NCBI GenBank assembly: GCA_031266255.1
Contig: JAISBK010000192.1
Coordinates: 1-13,575, forward strand
Length of the DNA: 13,575 bases
Direction of reading: 5' to 3'
DNA from: Treponema sp.
Lineage (GTDB): Bacteria > Spirochaetota > Spirochaetia > Treponematales > Breznakiellaceae
Both the position numbers and the translations under genes were made by a program. Positions 6,288 through 13,476 of this stretch are shown here, piece by piece; positions within the stretch are counted from its first letter, which is position 1; each line of letters opens with the position of its first letter. Below the pieces are notes generated by a model. That model saw only the letters and a list, made by a program, of their open reading frames with translations. It did no database searches and had not been told where the DNA came from.

Positions 6288-7886
6288 CTATCGCTTGTGC
6301 CGAAAAACCCGGTAATTTATCGCAGGAAATATATTATGCCGACGTTCCAGAGTGGTAAGCCATTCGGTACTGATGTAATTGCTGCCCAGGGCTTCATAGA
6401 TGGTGGTAAAATTCCGTAAAGCCCCTTCAAGTTGATTGCGGGCATACTCCACCGATTCTTGTTTGTACAAGCGCTTGGTCCAGTCAGAACTTTGGGCAAG
6501 GAGTATCTCCCGGGTTGCTTGGTTTAAGGCCCGCTCCTTAATACCGGATTCATTGGGAAAACGCTCTGCCAGTTCGATCATCCGTTCAAGAGAACGGGCC
6601 GTGTGCCGATAGATCCAGTCATTGGAAGCATCCAGCCACATTTCAGCGTATCCATTGACCCCTGAGGAGGAAAACGCAGGAACCATGCGCTGAAAGTGTG
6701 AAACATCCTGCTTATAGAGGTATTCCGCGGGGGTCATAAACTGTACATCATCTCGGGTATTTCCTTCCCGAAACAGGGCTTCCAGAAACTCAGTACCCTC
6801 ATACCAGAAGTGGCCAAAGGTATCGGCTTTGAAGGCACAGAGGCTGATGGGGGTCTCTTCCATGTATGCGGCCGCGGCTTGCAGCCGGGAAACCCGCGCA
6901 TCAAGGAAGGCCCGGGCTTGCTCTTTGACCTTTTCCGAGGCTTTCTGAGGATCGTATACCTGCTTTTTACGATCCTGGCAGCCCATGGTTCGGTATTTGT
7001 ACCCGGTTTGGGTACGAATCCCCTTGGAATCGAGAAACGGCTTTACCATTTCAGAAGGGAGTTCGTATCCCACATCTTCATACAAATCCCGGTACACCCC
7101 GGCATAGGAAAATCCCTGAGCCTTATCCGCGATATCATGGTAGGCGTAATAGTCTCGGGCCATGACAAAAACCCCCAAAGGAGTTTTGATCGGATAAAAA
7201 CTCCCCTTAGCCGCACTGGGTTTCCCAAAGATAAGTCCATGGGTGTCTACCAAGGTATAAGCAAAATTATAGGCCCTCAGATACCGTTCCAATTCCGGGG
7301 CCCAGCCAAGCTCCGGGAGCCAAAACCCCTGGGGAGCTCTCCCAAAATTGAGTCGATAGGAGGCAAGGGCAACTTCCAACTGGGCCTGAATTGCTTCGGC
7401 ATTGGAAGTATAAAAGGGTAAAAAACAATGGGTAGCCGCGGTGGTTAAGAGTTCTAGACGGCCTTTTTTTTGATAATAATCACAGATTTTAAGGATATTC
7501 CTCTCATACCGTTCGGTAAATAATATCCGCCGATCCACGGCCTTATCATAAAACCGTTTTGCCAAGTGCTGTAATTCCCCTTCCCCTCGGGTCCGCTCTA
7601 TCTCTTGTAGGCCGAATTCGATCTGTCTATTGGTATATTCCAGATACCGTTGGAGGAGCAGTTCGTCCCTGAGCATGTGACAGAGCGTTGGGGAAAGGGA
7701 AAGCCCCAGTCTAAAGGGAATATGATCCGCATCAAGCCGGTCGAATACTTCCAATAAGGGGAGATAGGTCTCGGAAAGGGCTTCAAAAAACCACTGTTCT
7801 TCACCTGACTGGGACAACTCAGGATGCCGCACAAAGGGCAAATGGGCATTGAGAACAATCGAAATCACAGGAGATTTTTGGGGCAT
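6288..7886 (-). CDS. GH57 family 1,4-alpha-glucan branching-enzyme-like protein
   Basis: 532 residues, the size of Thermus-type GH57 branching enzymes, which make alpha-1,6 branches in glycogen in the cytosol. Family regions are in order: LNAHLPFVRHPE (12-23), ATHCFLPFY (151-159), GFWLPELGWAPELE (187-200) with the expected nucleophile Glu192, TGYKYRTMG (294-302), and AFKADTFGHFWYEG (351-364). In the last, the usual motif is YDAELFGHWW with the acid/base Asp in the third position from its start. Here that position is Lys353, with Asp355 two residues on. The nucleophile is kept but the partner is lost or displaced. ATG at 7886 has AAGGAAG 5 nt upstream. The gene begins 24 nt after the DUF4912 gene, a pairing common for GH57/DUF4912, supporting a role in glucan metabolism. 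Branching activity is not assured. Confidence 0.85.
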   Translation of the reverse strand: MPQKSPVISIVLNAHLPFVRHPELSQSGEEQWFFEALSETYLPLLEVFDRLDADHIPFRLGLSLSPTLCHMLRDELLLQRYLEYTNRQIEFGLQEIERTRGEGELQHLAKRFYDKAVDRRILFTERYERNILKICDYYQKKGRLELLTTAATHCFLPFYTSNAEAIQAQLEVALASYRLNFGRAPQGFWLPELGWAPELERYLRAYNFAYTLVDTHGLIFGKPSAAKGSFYPIKTPLGVFVMARDYYAYHDIADKAQGFSYAGVYRDLYEDVGYELPSEMVKPFLDSKGIRTQTGYKYRTMGCQDRKKQVYDPQKASEKVKEQARAFLDARVSRLQAAAAYMEETPISLCAFKADTFGHFWYEGTEFLEALFREGNTRDDVQFMTPAEYLYKQDVSHFQRMVPAFSSSGVNGYAEMWLDASNDWIYRHTARSLERMIELAERFPNESGIKERALNQATREILLAQSSDWTKRLYKQESVEYARNQLEGALRNFTTIYEALGSNYISTEWLTTLERRHNIFPAINYRVFRHKR

Positions 7887-7910
7887 ACAGACTTCCTTCT
7901 TATTTTTCTT

Positions 7911-8672
7911 TTAGCCTATCGATTTTATACGAGAACGGCGGTCCTCATTGCGAAGTATATGAAAATCCTCAATACCGGATAAGCGAACCAGAGGCTGGGC
8001 ATACCGGTCGTCACTTACTGTATCCCCGGTATTCACCGGCTTAAGGGGGGTGAACCAGGCAGGCACGGTAAACGGATGAGATACGGCAAGGGTAAGCTCT
8101 TCCCCTGCTCGGAGCACACACAATTCCACCTTAAAACACCCTCCTTCTGGAGGAAAACCCAGATACCATGCGATATCCGTGGTACCTACCGGAACGATAA
8201 AGGAATCTTCTTTGTGGGAAAGCCCGGTAGCGTACAGGGGAGAAACCTTGAGCTGATAGCCCTTAAAATCCCCGGACTTTTCATAATATTCCTTGTCAGC
8301 ACTTTTGATTTCCCAAAAGGTGAAGACCCACAGGGGATCCCGGAGCAGTACATCAATAAACGTGATATTATACTGCTTGGGCAAAGAAACCGGTTCGAGA
8401 ATATCGGTTTCCATAAGGGGAATGGCTTCACCATACCCTAAACCATGCTCATCAAGGGCATAATCAGAGGTGATATCTATTATTTCTGCAATGATAAATA
8501 TCCGCTCCAAGTCAGGGGGGATCTCAATACCAAAACCATCCGCTAATCGTACCAATTCGTAGGTGGTTAAACTTTCCAAATAAGGTCTTTTGAACAACGG
8601 AGTTCTTTTACACGGATTCTTAACGAACAGATCATCCATATCTGCTCTATGATGGAAAAAAGATGGAGGCAT
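7911..8672 (-). CDS. DUF4912 domain protein
   Basis: 253 residues, soluble. The DUF4912 hallmark YNITFIDVLLRDPLWVFTFWEI lies at 101-122 (two short halves: Tyr-Asn-Ile-Thr, then RDPLW and FWEI). The N-terminal 30-65 stretch, with LTTYELVRLADGFGI, resembles a small SAP/Rho-N-like helical module. About 125-210 looks like an all-beta domain. The function is not established. The domain often sits beside GH57 genes, and here the GH57 gene follows after 24 nt, so a shared glucan-related role is an inference. The start is uncertain: ATG 8672 has only a distant TAGGTAA, and ATG 8639 would give 242 residues with no clear Shine-Dalgarno. A TTGACA at 8672-8677 (minus) overlapping the first ATG, with CATCAT 17 nt on, would make the second start nearly leaderless. 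Confidence 0.8.
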   Translation of the reverse strand: MPPSFFHHRADMDDLFVKNPCKRTPLFKRPYLESLTTYELVRLADGFGIEIPPDLERIFIIAEIIDITSDYALDEHGLGYGEAIPLMETDILEPVSLPKQYNITFIDVLLRDPLWVFTFWEIKSADKEYYEKSGDFKGYQLKVSPLYATGLSHKEDSFIVPVGTTDIAWYLGFPPEGGCFKVELCVLRAGEELTLAVSHPFTVPAWFTPLKPVNTGDTVSDDRYAQPLVRLSGIEDFHILRNEDRRSRIKSIG

Positions 8673-8752
8673 GTCAAGTAGTTACCTAGATCAGACAAGA
8701 CTCTTGCAGGTAACCGGAACACTCAATTCTATGCGTTTATCCTGGCACACAG

Positions 8753-8781
8753 TTGACAGATGCGTTCATATTGAGTATGTT
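8753..8781 (+). promoter_or_regulatory. Promoter of tRNA-Arg
   Basis: Perfect TTGACA at 8753-8758, 17-nt spacer, TATGTT at 8776-8781. The predicted transcript start is about 17 nt before the mature 5' end of the tRNA. Confidence 0.75.
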
Positions 8782-8804
8782 AATACATAAAGAAAAATAA
8801 GCAT

Positions 8805-8878
<74 letters not shown>

Positions 8879-8936
8879 GAGAGCGATTGATCAGTATACT
8901 TTTTAGTTCACTATTTGAGGAGTGTAGGATCCCCTA

Positions 8937-9824
8937 CTATCCTAAGAAGGGTCTTTTCAAGCTTCGTTGTTTTCCAATAATTGATGAAATGCATACCGCG
9001 CTGAGGATTAAGCTGCCGCCCAAAAGTGCGGAAAGTGAAGGCCATTCTCCAGTTACCAGCAGTACCCATAGGGGATTAAGGACCGGTTCAATCACTGCGG
9101 TAAGCATGGCCTGTATGGCGCTGACCCGTTTGATACCATAGGCAAACAAGAGGGAAGCCAAGCCTATTTGCAAGGTTCCCATAAAGAGAACCGCTCCTAT
9201 ACTTCCTATACTAAGAGAAGGGGGATAGAGAAACATAAAGGGTATGGCAAAGGCTGCACAGAGGATGTGGGACAGGAGCATGGCATCCGCAGGGTTTCCG
9301 TCTTTTTGCATCCGCATACATACCGAATTGGTACCAAAAAATATACCTGAAAGAACCGCAATGCAGTCCCCGCCTAAAGTTCCACCTCCCAAGCTATCCT
9401 TAAAAAATATGAAAAGTCCTGCTATGACCAGAAGCAACGTGCCCCAGTGTTCCCAGTAGAGTTTTTCCTTGATTAAAACCCAGCCGATAATCGCTGCCCA
9501 CAGCGGGGCGCTGTACTGTAATAGAATCGCATTAGCCGAAGTAGTGAGTTTGTTGGCAATCACAAAGGTGATCATGGTAGCGGCATAGGCCAGTCCTGCG
9601 GCGAAAAGGGGCAGAAGCGTAGTGGTTCCGCCCCTTTTCCGTTTAAACAGGAGCCTCATTCCCCATAAAAAAAGGGCGGCGATACAACTACGTGCACCTG
9701 CGATGAGTACCGGATGCCAGGGAACCAGTTTGATACAGAGTCCTGAAGTGCTCCAGAGTAAAGCACAAAGAAAAATAGCCCCCTGCCCCATGGTCTGGGA
9801 ACTTGCAGTACGAGTATACTTCAT
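8937..9824 (-). CDS. EamA-family (drug/metabolite superfamily) transporter
   Basis: 295 residues with about ten hydrophobic segments arranged as two EamA repeats of five helices each, the full-length form of the family. These inner-membrane carriers export or exchange small metabolites such as amino acids. Typical signs are GAIFLCALLWSTSGLCIK in helix 1, the end of the first repeat around LLQYSAPLWAAIIGWVLIKEK (in two parts, near 101-121), and the matching AVIEPVLNPLWVLLVTGEWP region near 245-265. The substrate cannot be told. The start ATG at 9824 has no clear Shine-Dalgarno. A TATGAT box just upstream (complement of 9832-9837 region) suggests a very short leader. The gene is monocistronic by layout, lying between tRNA-Arg and a divergent gene. 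Confidence 0.88.
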   Translation of the reverse strand: MKYTRTASSQTMGQGAIFLCALLWSTSGLCIKLVPWHPVLIAGARSCIAALFLWGMRLLFKRKRGGTTTLLPLFAAGLAYAATMITFVIANKLTTSANAILLQYSAPLWAAIIGWVLIKEKLYWEHWGTLLLVIAGLFIFFKDSLGGGTLGGDCIAVLSGIFFGTNSVCMRMQKDGNPADAMLLSHILCAAFAIPFMFLYPPSLSIGSIGAVLFMGTLQIGLASLLFAYGIKRVSAIQAMLTAVIEPVLNPLWVLLVTGEWPSLSALLGGSLILSAVCISSIIGKQRSLKRPFLG

Positions 9825-9912
9825 AATTGGGTATCATACTGAAATTGATGCCATGAAGGAATAGTCAGTTTTGGTTGCTTATGAACTACAGATAATAGTA
9901 AATTGATAGAGT

Positions 9913-10308
9913 ATGCATCCGAAACTGAAAGCCTTTACCGATACCTTGGAAGCCCTTTTCCATGAGGTTGATGAAATCTTAGAAGACCAATGGGGGAATT
10001 GTTTCCCGCTACATCCCAACCGGCCCAAACGGAACGAAACCGCTAATCCTGAAATGGATGGCCTTTTTGAGATTGCCCCGGATTTTACGCTGGGCATTGG
10101 CTCCAACCACGGCCGAGGGTATCTCGTTTCCTGCCGGATTGCCACCCTGCATACGATTCCTCCAGAACGGCTTGAAGCCTTCATGGATACTGCGGCGCTG
10201 ATCATCAGGGACAAATTGCCTGTCTATTTCCCCGGTAGGCACCTTGAAGTGATTCGGGACGGCAAAGGATACAAGATAATCGGAGACTTTTCTTTAGGAG
10301 ACATCTAA
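9913..10308 (+). CDS. Unrecognised small soluble protein
   Basis: 131 residues, no signal peptide, no membrane helix. An acidic helical start (1-27) is followed by a stretch rich in Pro, Asn and Gly (FPLHPNRPKRNETANPEMDG at 31-50, then FTLGIGSNHGRGYLV at 58-72) that looks like a conserved core, then a helix and a basic Lys/Gly end. It looks like a real gene, with steady codon use and no overlap with another coding frame, but I cannot assign a family. The ribosome site is weak (GATAGAG immediately upstream). It is divergent from the EamA gene, and convergent with tRNA-Leu. A short perfect repeat CTTTAG/CTAAAG (10292-10297, 10305-10310) straddles its stop codon, without a T-run. Confidence 0.7.
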   Translation: MHPKLKAFTDTLEALFHEVDEILEDQWGNCFPLHPNRPKRNETANPEMDGLFEIAPDFTLGIGSNHGRGYLVSCRIATLHTIPPERLEAFMDTAALIIRDKLPVYFPGRHLEVIRDGKGYKIIGDFSLGDI

Positions 10309-10344
10309 AGGGGAAAGGCTGATTTTTCTTGAATTATAAAATCA

Positions 10345-10427
10345 TGCCGGAGACGGGAGTTGAACCCGTACCCCCTTGCGGGGAGGGGATTTTAAGTCCC
10401 CGGTGTCTACCATTCCACCACTCCGGC
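10345..10427 (-). tRNA. tRNA-Leu (anticodon UAA)
   Basis: Read on the minus strand: acceptor GCCGGAG (from 10427) with CTCCGGC, anticodon stem GGGGA/TCCCC around loop CTTAAAA, a long class II variable arm (CCCCGCAAGGGG region), T arm ACGGG-TTCAACT-CCCGT, and discriminator A at 10345. Anticodon TAA corresponds to plus 10392-10394 and reads UUA. 83 nt; CCA is not encoded. Confidence 0.95.
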
Positions 10428-10444
10428 ATTACCGTTTATCAATA

Positions 10445-10473
10445 TACTTACCAGATATACTGAATAGAGTCAA
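10445..10473 (-). promoter_or_regulatory. Candidate promoter of tRNA-Leu
   Basis: On the minus strand TTGACT (complement of 10468-10473) is followed after 17 nt by TAAGTA (complement of 10445-10450). The -10 is poor. TATATT (complement of 10441-10446) is a better hexamer but gives 21-nt spacing. Confidence 0.4.
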
Positions 10474-10522
10474 GAGGGTGCTATCCAGATTTTTGTCCGT
10501 CTAATCTAGAATAACGGAGCGG

Positions 10523-10552
10523 TTGATATTAGGCCCTGGGTCGTACTATATT
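10523..10552 (+). promoter_or_regulatory. Promoter of the aroB leader transcript
   Basis: TTGATA at 10523-10528, 18-nt spacer, TATATT at 10547-10552, each five of six consensus bases. The transcript would start near 10559, about 158 nt before the aroB start codon. An alternative -10, TACTAT at 10544-10549, has 15-nt spacing and would start slightly earlier. Confidence 0.55.
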
Positions 10553-10554
10553 GT

Positions 10555-10644
10555 ATGAATAGACAAACCAAACGGTATCATAGAGCGTGTTGCGTCCGTC
10601 TGTGCGTTCCGTATGCGTTATTGAGAGGATATTTTTTTCCGTAA
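10555..10644 (+). CDS. Possible 29-residue leader peptide ending in Tyr-Phe-Phe-Pro
   Basis: An ATG at 10555 opens 29 codons ending in RGYFFP and a TAA at 10642-10644 whose last bases lie in the 5' arm of a terminator-like hairpin. Tandem Tyr and Phe codons (TAT TTT TTT) just before a terminator and an aromatic-pathway gene recall the pheA-type leader peptides. Against it: no Shine-Dalgarno is visible, the ATG lies a few bases upstream of the predicted transcript start, and the only later in-frame start is a TTG at 10621. Basic Arg/Cys-rich middle codons show no family. It could be chance. Confidence 0.3.
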   Translation: MNRQTKRYHRACCVRLCVPYALLRGYFFP

Positions 10645-10677
10645 AAGAGCGTGCGGAAGGTCTTCTGCTGCTCTTTT
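10643..10677 (+). terminator. Terminator-like hairpin in the aroB leader (possible attenuator)
   Basis: AAAAGAGC (10643-10650) pairs perfectly with GCTCTTTT (10670-10677). Inside, GCGGAA (10653-10658) pairs with TTCTGC (10663-10668) with one G-T pair, leaving loop GGTC. CCTTAATA follows the T-rich arm. No plus-strand gene precedes it, so only the aroB leader transcript crosses it. TTCCG (10637-10641) can instead pair with CGGAA (10654-10658), a mutually exclusive antiterminator-like fold. The rest of 10428-10696 holds only the promoters and short frame described separately. Confidence 0.5.
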
Positions 10678-10716
10678 CCTTAATATAAAAGGGAAATGAT
10701 ACATAAGGAGGAAGAA

Positions 10717-11850
10717 ATGAACCGGGAATATACGTTTACCTTTGATAAAACCCAATCATGTATCCAGATCCAAGAAGCATTTCCTTGTATTACTAGGATA
10801 CGTGCTCTTTTTGAGAGGACACGAGGGGCCGTGGGCCGGGTCTTGGTGGTCTGTGATACCAACACCGCATACATTGCCCACCGGATCCGGAACGGTGAAG
10901 ATGTTCCGCTTTGGGTCTTGCCTCCTGGAGAGACCGCCAAGGGCTGGGCTTCGATTGAGGCCATCCTGGGCGCTGCACAGAAGGCAGGGCTTGGCCGGGA
11001 TGGGCTTTTTATTGGCGTAGGCGGTGGGGTGGTAAGTGATATGACCGGATTTGCCGCTTCGATTTATATGCGAGGAGCCGGGCTTTGTCTGGTTTCTACC
11101 ACGCTCCTGGGCATGGTGGATGCAGCAGTAGGGGGGAAGACCGGGTTCGATCTGTTCGGCATGAAAAACGTAGTCGGAACCTTTTATCCTGCCCCGTGTA
11201 TTTATATGCCTTTGGACAGCCTCCTAAGCCTGCCGAAGGCTGAATGGAAGTCCGGTATGGGGGAACTGATTAAGACCGCCGTGTTAGACAACACAGACTT
11301 ATTGGACCAACTCAGATCGCTGGGGCCTGGTGCTTATGAATACCCTCAGGATACGGCAGGCCAGGACCTGATCTTTGCCTGTATAGCCCGGTCAGTGGAG
11401 ATCAAGGGCAGGATTGTGGAGGCGGATCCTCGGGAAACCGGTACGGAACGGGCACTCCTGAATCTGGGGCATACCTTTGCCCATGCCTTGGAATCTGCGG
11501 TGGGACTGGGAACCGTATCTCACGGCGAGGCGGTTGCCTGGGGTCTGGTTCGCGCCTGTGAGCTAGGGTATGCCTTACACATCACGCCTCAGGAGCGGGG
11601 AGCGGCAATCATTGATCTCATCACCTCCCTGGCCTATGAAACCACGGCACCACATCCCCTGGTAGTGGAAAGGAGCCGTACTGAGGCTTTTATGCAGGCT
11701 TTGGACGGGGATAAAAAAAAGAAAGCAGGGAAACTGCGGTTTATTGTTCCGGCTGCCCAGGGCGCGCAGATGGTTTCCGCAGATAACCTGGGAGCAGGTC
11801 TTGTGGAGCGTATCGTCGGCGGCATACTGGATACCTCGGAATTTGGTTGA
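10717..11850 (+). CDS. aroB: 3-dehydroquinate synthase
   Basis: 377 residues. Converts DAHP to 3-dehydroquinate, step two of the shikimate pathway, in the cytosol, using NAD and a metal ion. GVGGGVVSDMTGFAASIYMRG (first half at 100-111) is the NAD-binding signature, STTLLGMVDAAVGGKTG (127-143) the substrate loop, and the three expected metal ligands are present: Glu183 in MGELIK, His252 in GHTFAHALE, His269 in SHGEAVAWG. DGDKKKKAGKLRF follows near the C-terminus. All key residues look intact. The ATG at 10717 has AAGGAGG at 5 nt spacing. An in-frame ATG at 10696 lacks a site and would add seven residues. Transcription probably starts near 10559, through a hairpin-bearing leader. The outer-membrane protein gene follows 69 nt later. 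Confidence 0.95.
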   Translation: MNREYTFTFDKTQSCIQIQEAFPCITRIRALFERTRGAVGRVLVVCDTNTAYIAHRIRNGEDVPLWVLPPGETAKGWASIEAILGAAQKAGLGRDGLFIGVGGGVVSDMTGFAASIYMRGAGLCLVSTTLLGMVDAAVGGKTGFDLFGMKNVVGTFYPAPCIYMPLDSLLSLPKAEWKSGMGELIKTAVLDNTDLLDQLRSLGPGAYEYPQDTAGQDLIFACIARSVEIKGRIVEADPRETGTERALLNLGHTFAHALESAVGLGTVSHGEAVAWGLVRACELGYALHITPQERGAAIIDLITSLAYETTAPHPLVVERSRTEAFMQALDGDKKKKAGKLRFIVPAAQGAQMVSADNLGAGLVERIVGGILDTSEFG

Positions 11851-11919
11851 TTTTTTTTGAGGGAGTTATTTATTATTTATCGCTTATGTTACCGGTTAGG
11901 TTACTTATTCTATAGAACC

Positions 11920-13449
11920 ATGATGAAAATACCGGTATTCCTGTGCGTATACCTGGTCCTTGTGTTTCGGATGCCGGTATTTGGACAAGATACCGTTCCT
12001 GAGCAGGACCCCGAAACAGAAGAGGAGGCTGCAACAGAACCGCTGAAAGAGGAGCCTGAAGATGCACGTTCGACGCTCTATATAATACAAGCCATTCGAT
12101 TTGATATAACTGGCCGAACCCGGCCCTTGGGGCTCCTTGACGCCGGTAATTTTGAGAAAGGGGAAATGCTGTGGGGCAAGGCAGGTTTGGAGGCCTATAT
12201 TCAAGATAAAACGCAGCTCCTCCTTAATCAGCGGGTCTTGGCCGCGGTGAGTATTGACTATGTTACTGGAGCATCCGATGAACAAGGCTTTATACCGGTA
12301 GATCTCTTGGTAAGTGTCATTGATACCTTGAATATTGTCGTACTCCCCTATCCGCAATACAGTGATAACGACGGGTTTAAGTTTACCCTCAAGGCCCGGG
12401 ATTATAATTTTCTGGGCAGCATGAATGCCCTGCGTATTGATCTGGGGTACCAACGAGACACTGAGGGCGAACATTCCGTGGTATTTGAGATTGATTCGGA
12501 TACTCCTTTTAATGCCTTTGGTTATGATTTTAATTTGAACTTTGACCATGCTTTTTCCTATACCTTTGATCAGCCGCTGTATTATAAAAACACCACCGGG
12601 ATTTCCATGGAACTACCCTATAAATGGACGGCCTTTACTTTTGGGTTTGAACAGGCGACGGTGATCCACGAAGAAAATGAGGATAAGTACAAGCCTGAGT
12701 ATGGAGACTATGATGACTGGTTTACCTCTAGTGAGCTTTACACGTCCTGGAAAATCCCTACAGGGTTTCGGGTGCATACCTTTGGAGAAGTAGCCTATAT
12801 TCCTAAAATCGCGGGAAAACTTGCGTACCCTCAAGAGGTATTGGAATACTTTAGAAGAGGGCCTACCCTCACCCTCAGTCATAAACTGGAGTTTGGCCGG
12901 ATAGACTGGATAGGCAATTACCGCAGAGGCTTGGAAGCTTCGCTGGATAATGCATACCAATATAACCTCTATAGCCAGAGTTGGAATAAAACCCTGGACT
13001 TTTCCATGGCAGGCCACGTTCCGATAAGAAATTTTTTTGGCATTTCAGGGCGCTTACGGTACCGGCACTGGTTTGATGATGACCACGATGCAGGAGACGC
13101 GCTCCGGGGTATGTTGGATAAATCCATTCATGTACCGTACATGGTTTCCCTAAACCTGGATTTTCCCTTTCGGATTCTGCGTTTTACCCCTTCCCAATGG
13201 CTGAACAACCAGAAGCTCCGGTTGTTTAACGGAGAAGTACATGCATCTCCCTTTATCGATGTTGCTCTTCTTCAGAATCCGCGAATAGCGGTTACCGGCG
13301 GGCTGGAACTTATCGCATTCCCGGAGTTGATGCGGAGTTTCTATGCAAGGGTGAGTCTTGGGTGGAACTTGATTGAGGCGCTGAAGACCCAAAGTCTCCC
13401 CAGCGGCGCTAACCGAGAACTGTTCATTGGTATTGGACATCATTATTAA
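11920..13449 (+). CDS. Omp85-like outer-membrane beta-barrel protein with a single POTRA-like domain
   Basis: 509 residues from ATG 11920. A signal peptide covers about 1-23 (MMK, then a hydrophobic stretch IPVFLCVYLVLVF, cleavage near FGQ). A Glu/Pro-rich linker spans about 24-50, a POTRA-like beta-alpha-alpha-beta-beta unit about 53-138, and then an Omp85-like join near 140-165 (LPYPQYSDNDG, NFLGSMNALRIDLGY) leads to alternating-residue strands to the C-terminus, which ends in an aromatic HHY as outer-membrane proteins do. BamA has five POTRAs, so this is a short relative. A role in outer-membrane insertion or secretion, or a lone surface porin, is possible. The start is uncertain: there is no Shine-Dalgarno before 11920, while GAGGGAG near 11859-11865 precedes ATT codons and a TTG at 11857. 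Confidence 0.75.
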   Translation: MMKIPVFLCVYLVLVFRMPVFGQDTVPEQDPETEEEAATEPLKEEPEDARSTLYIIQAIRFDITGRTRPLGLLDAGNFEKGEMLWGKAGLEAYIQDKTQLLLNQRVLAAVSIDYVTGASDEQGFIPVDLLVSVIDTLNIVVLPYPQYSDNDGFKFTLKARDYNFLGSMNALRIDLGYQRDTEGEHSVVFEIDSDTPFNAFGYDFNLNFDHAFSYTFDQPLYYKNTTGISMELPYKWTAFTFGFEQATVIHEENEDKYKPEYGDYDDWFTSSELYTSWKIPTGFRVHTFGEVAYIPKIAGKLAYPQEVLEYFRRGPTLTLSHKLEFGRIDWIGNYRRGLEASLDNAYQYNLYSQSWNKTLDFSMAGHVPIRNFFGISGRLRYRHWFDDDHDAGDALRGMLDKSIHVPYMVSLNLDFPFRILRFTPSQWLNNQKLRLFNGEVHASPFIDVALLQNPRIAVTGGLELIAFPELMRSFYARVSLGWNLIEALKTQSLPSGANRELFIGIGHHY

Positions 13450-13476
13450 GTAAGGTAAGGAGGAAAAGCGAAAACC

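Noticed and set aside
6810..7421. Plus-strand open frame of 203 codons opposite the GH57 gene
   Set aside because: Antisense shadow of a well-supported gene; no ribosome site and no recognisable motif.
8925..8944. TAGGAT/ATCCTA hairpin at the end of the EamA gene as a terminator
   Set aside because: Only 6 bp, overlaps the stop codon, and no T-run follows in either direction.
10559..10716. T-box leader for aroB
   Set aside because: No T-box sequence or specifier-loop arrangement is visible; the leader is also too short.
11905..12549. Minus-strand open frame of 214 codons opposite the outer-membrane protein gene
   Set aside because: Antisense shadow; the plus-strand frame has a signal peptide and barrel features, the minus frame has none.
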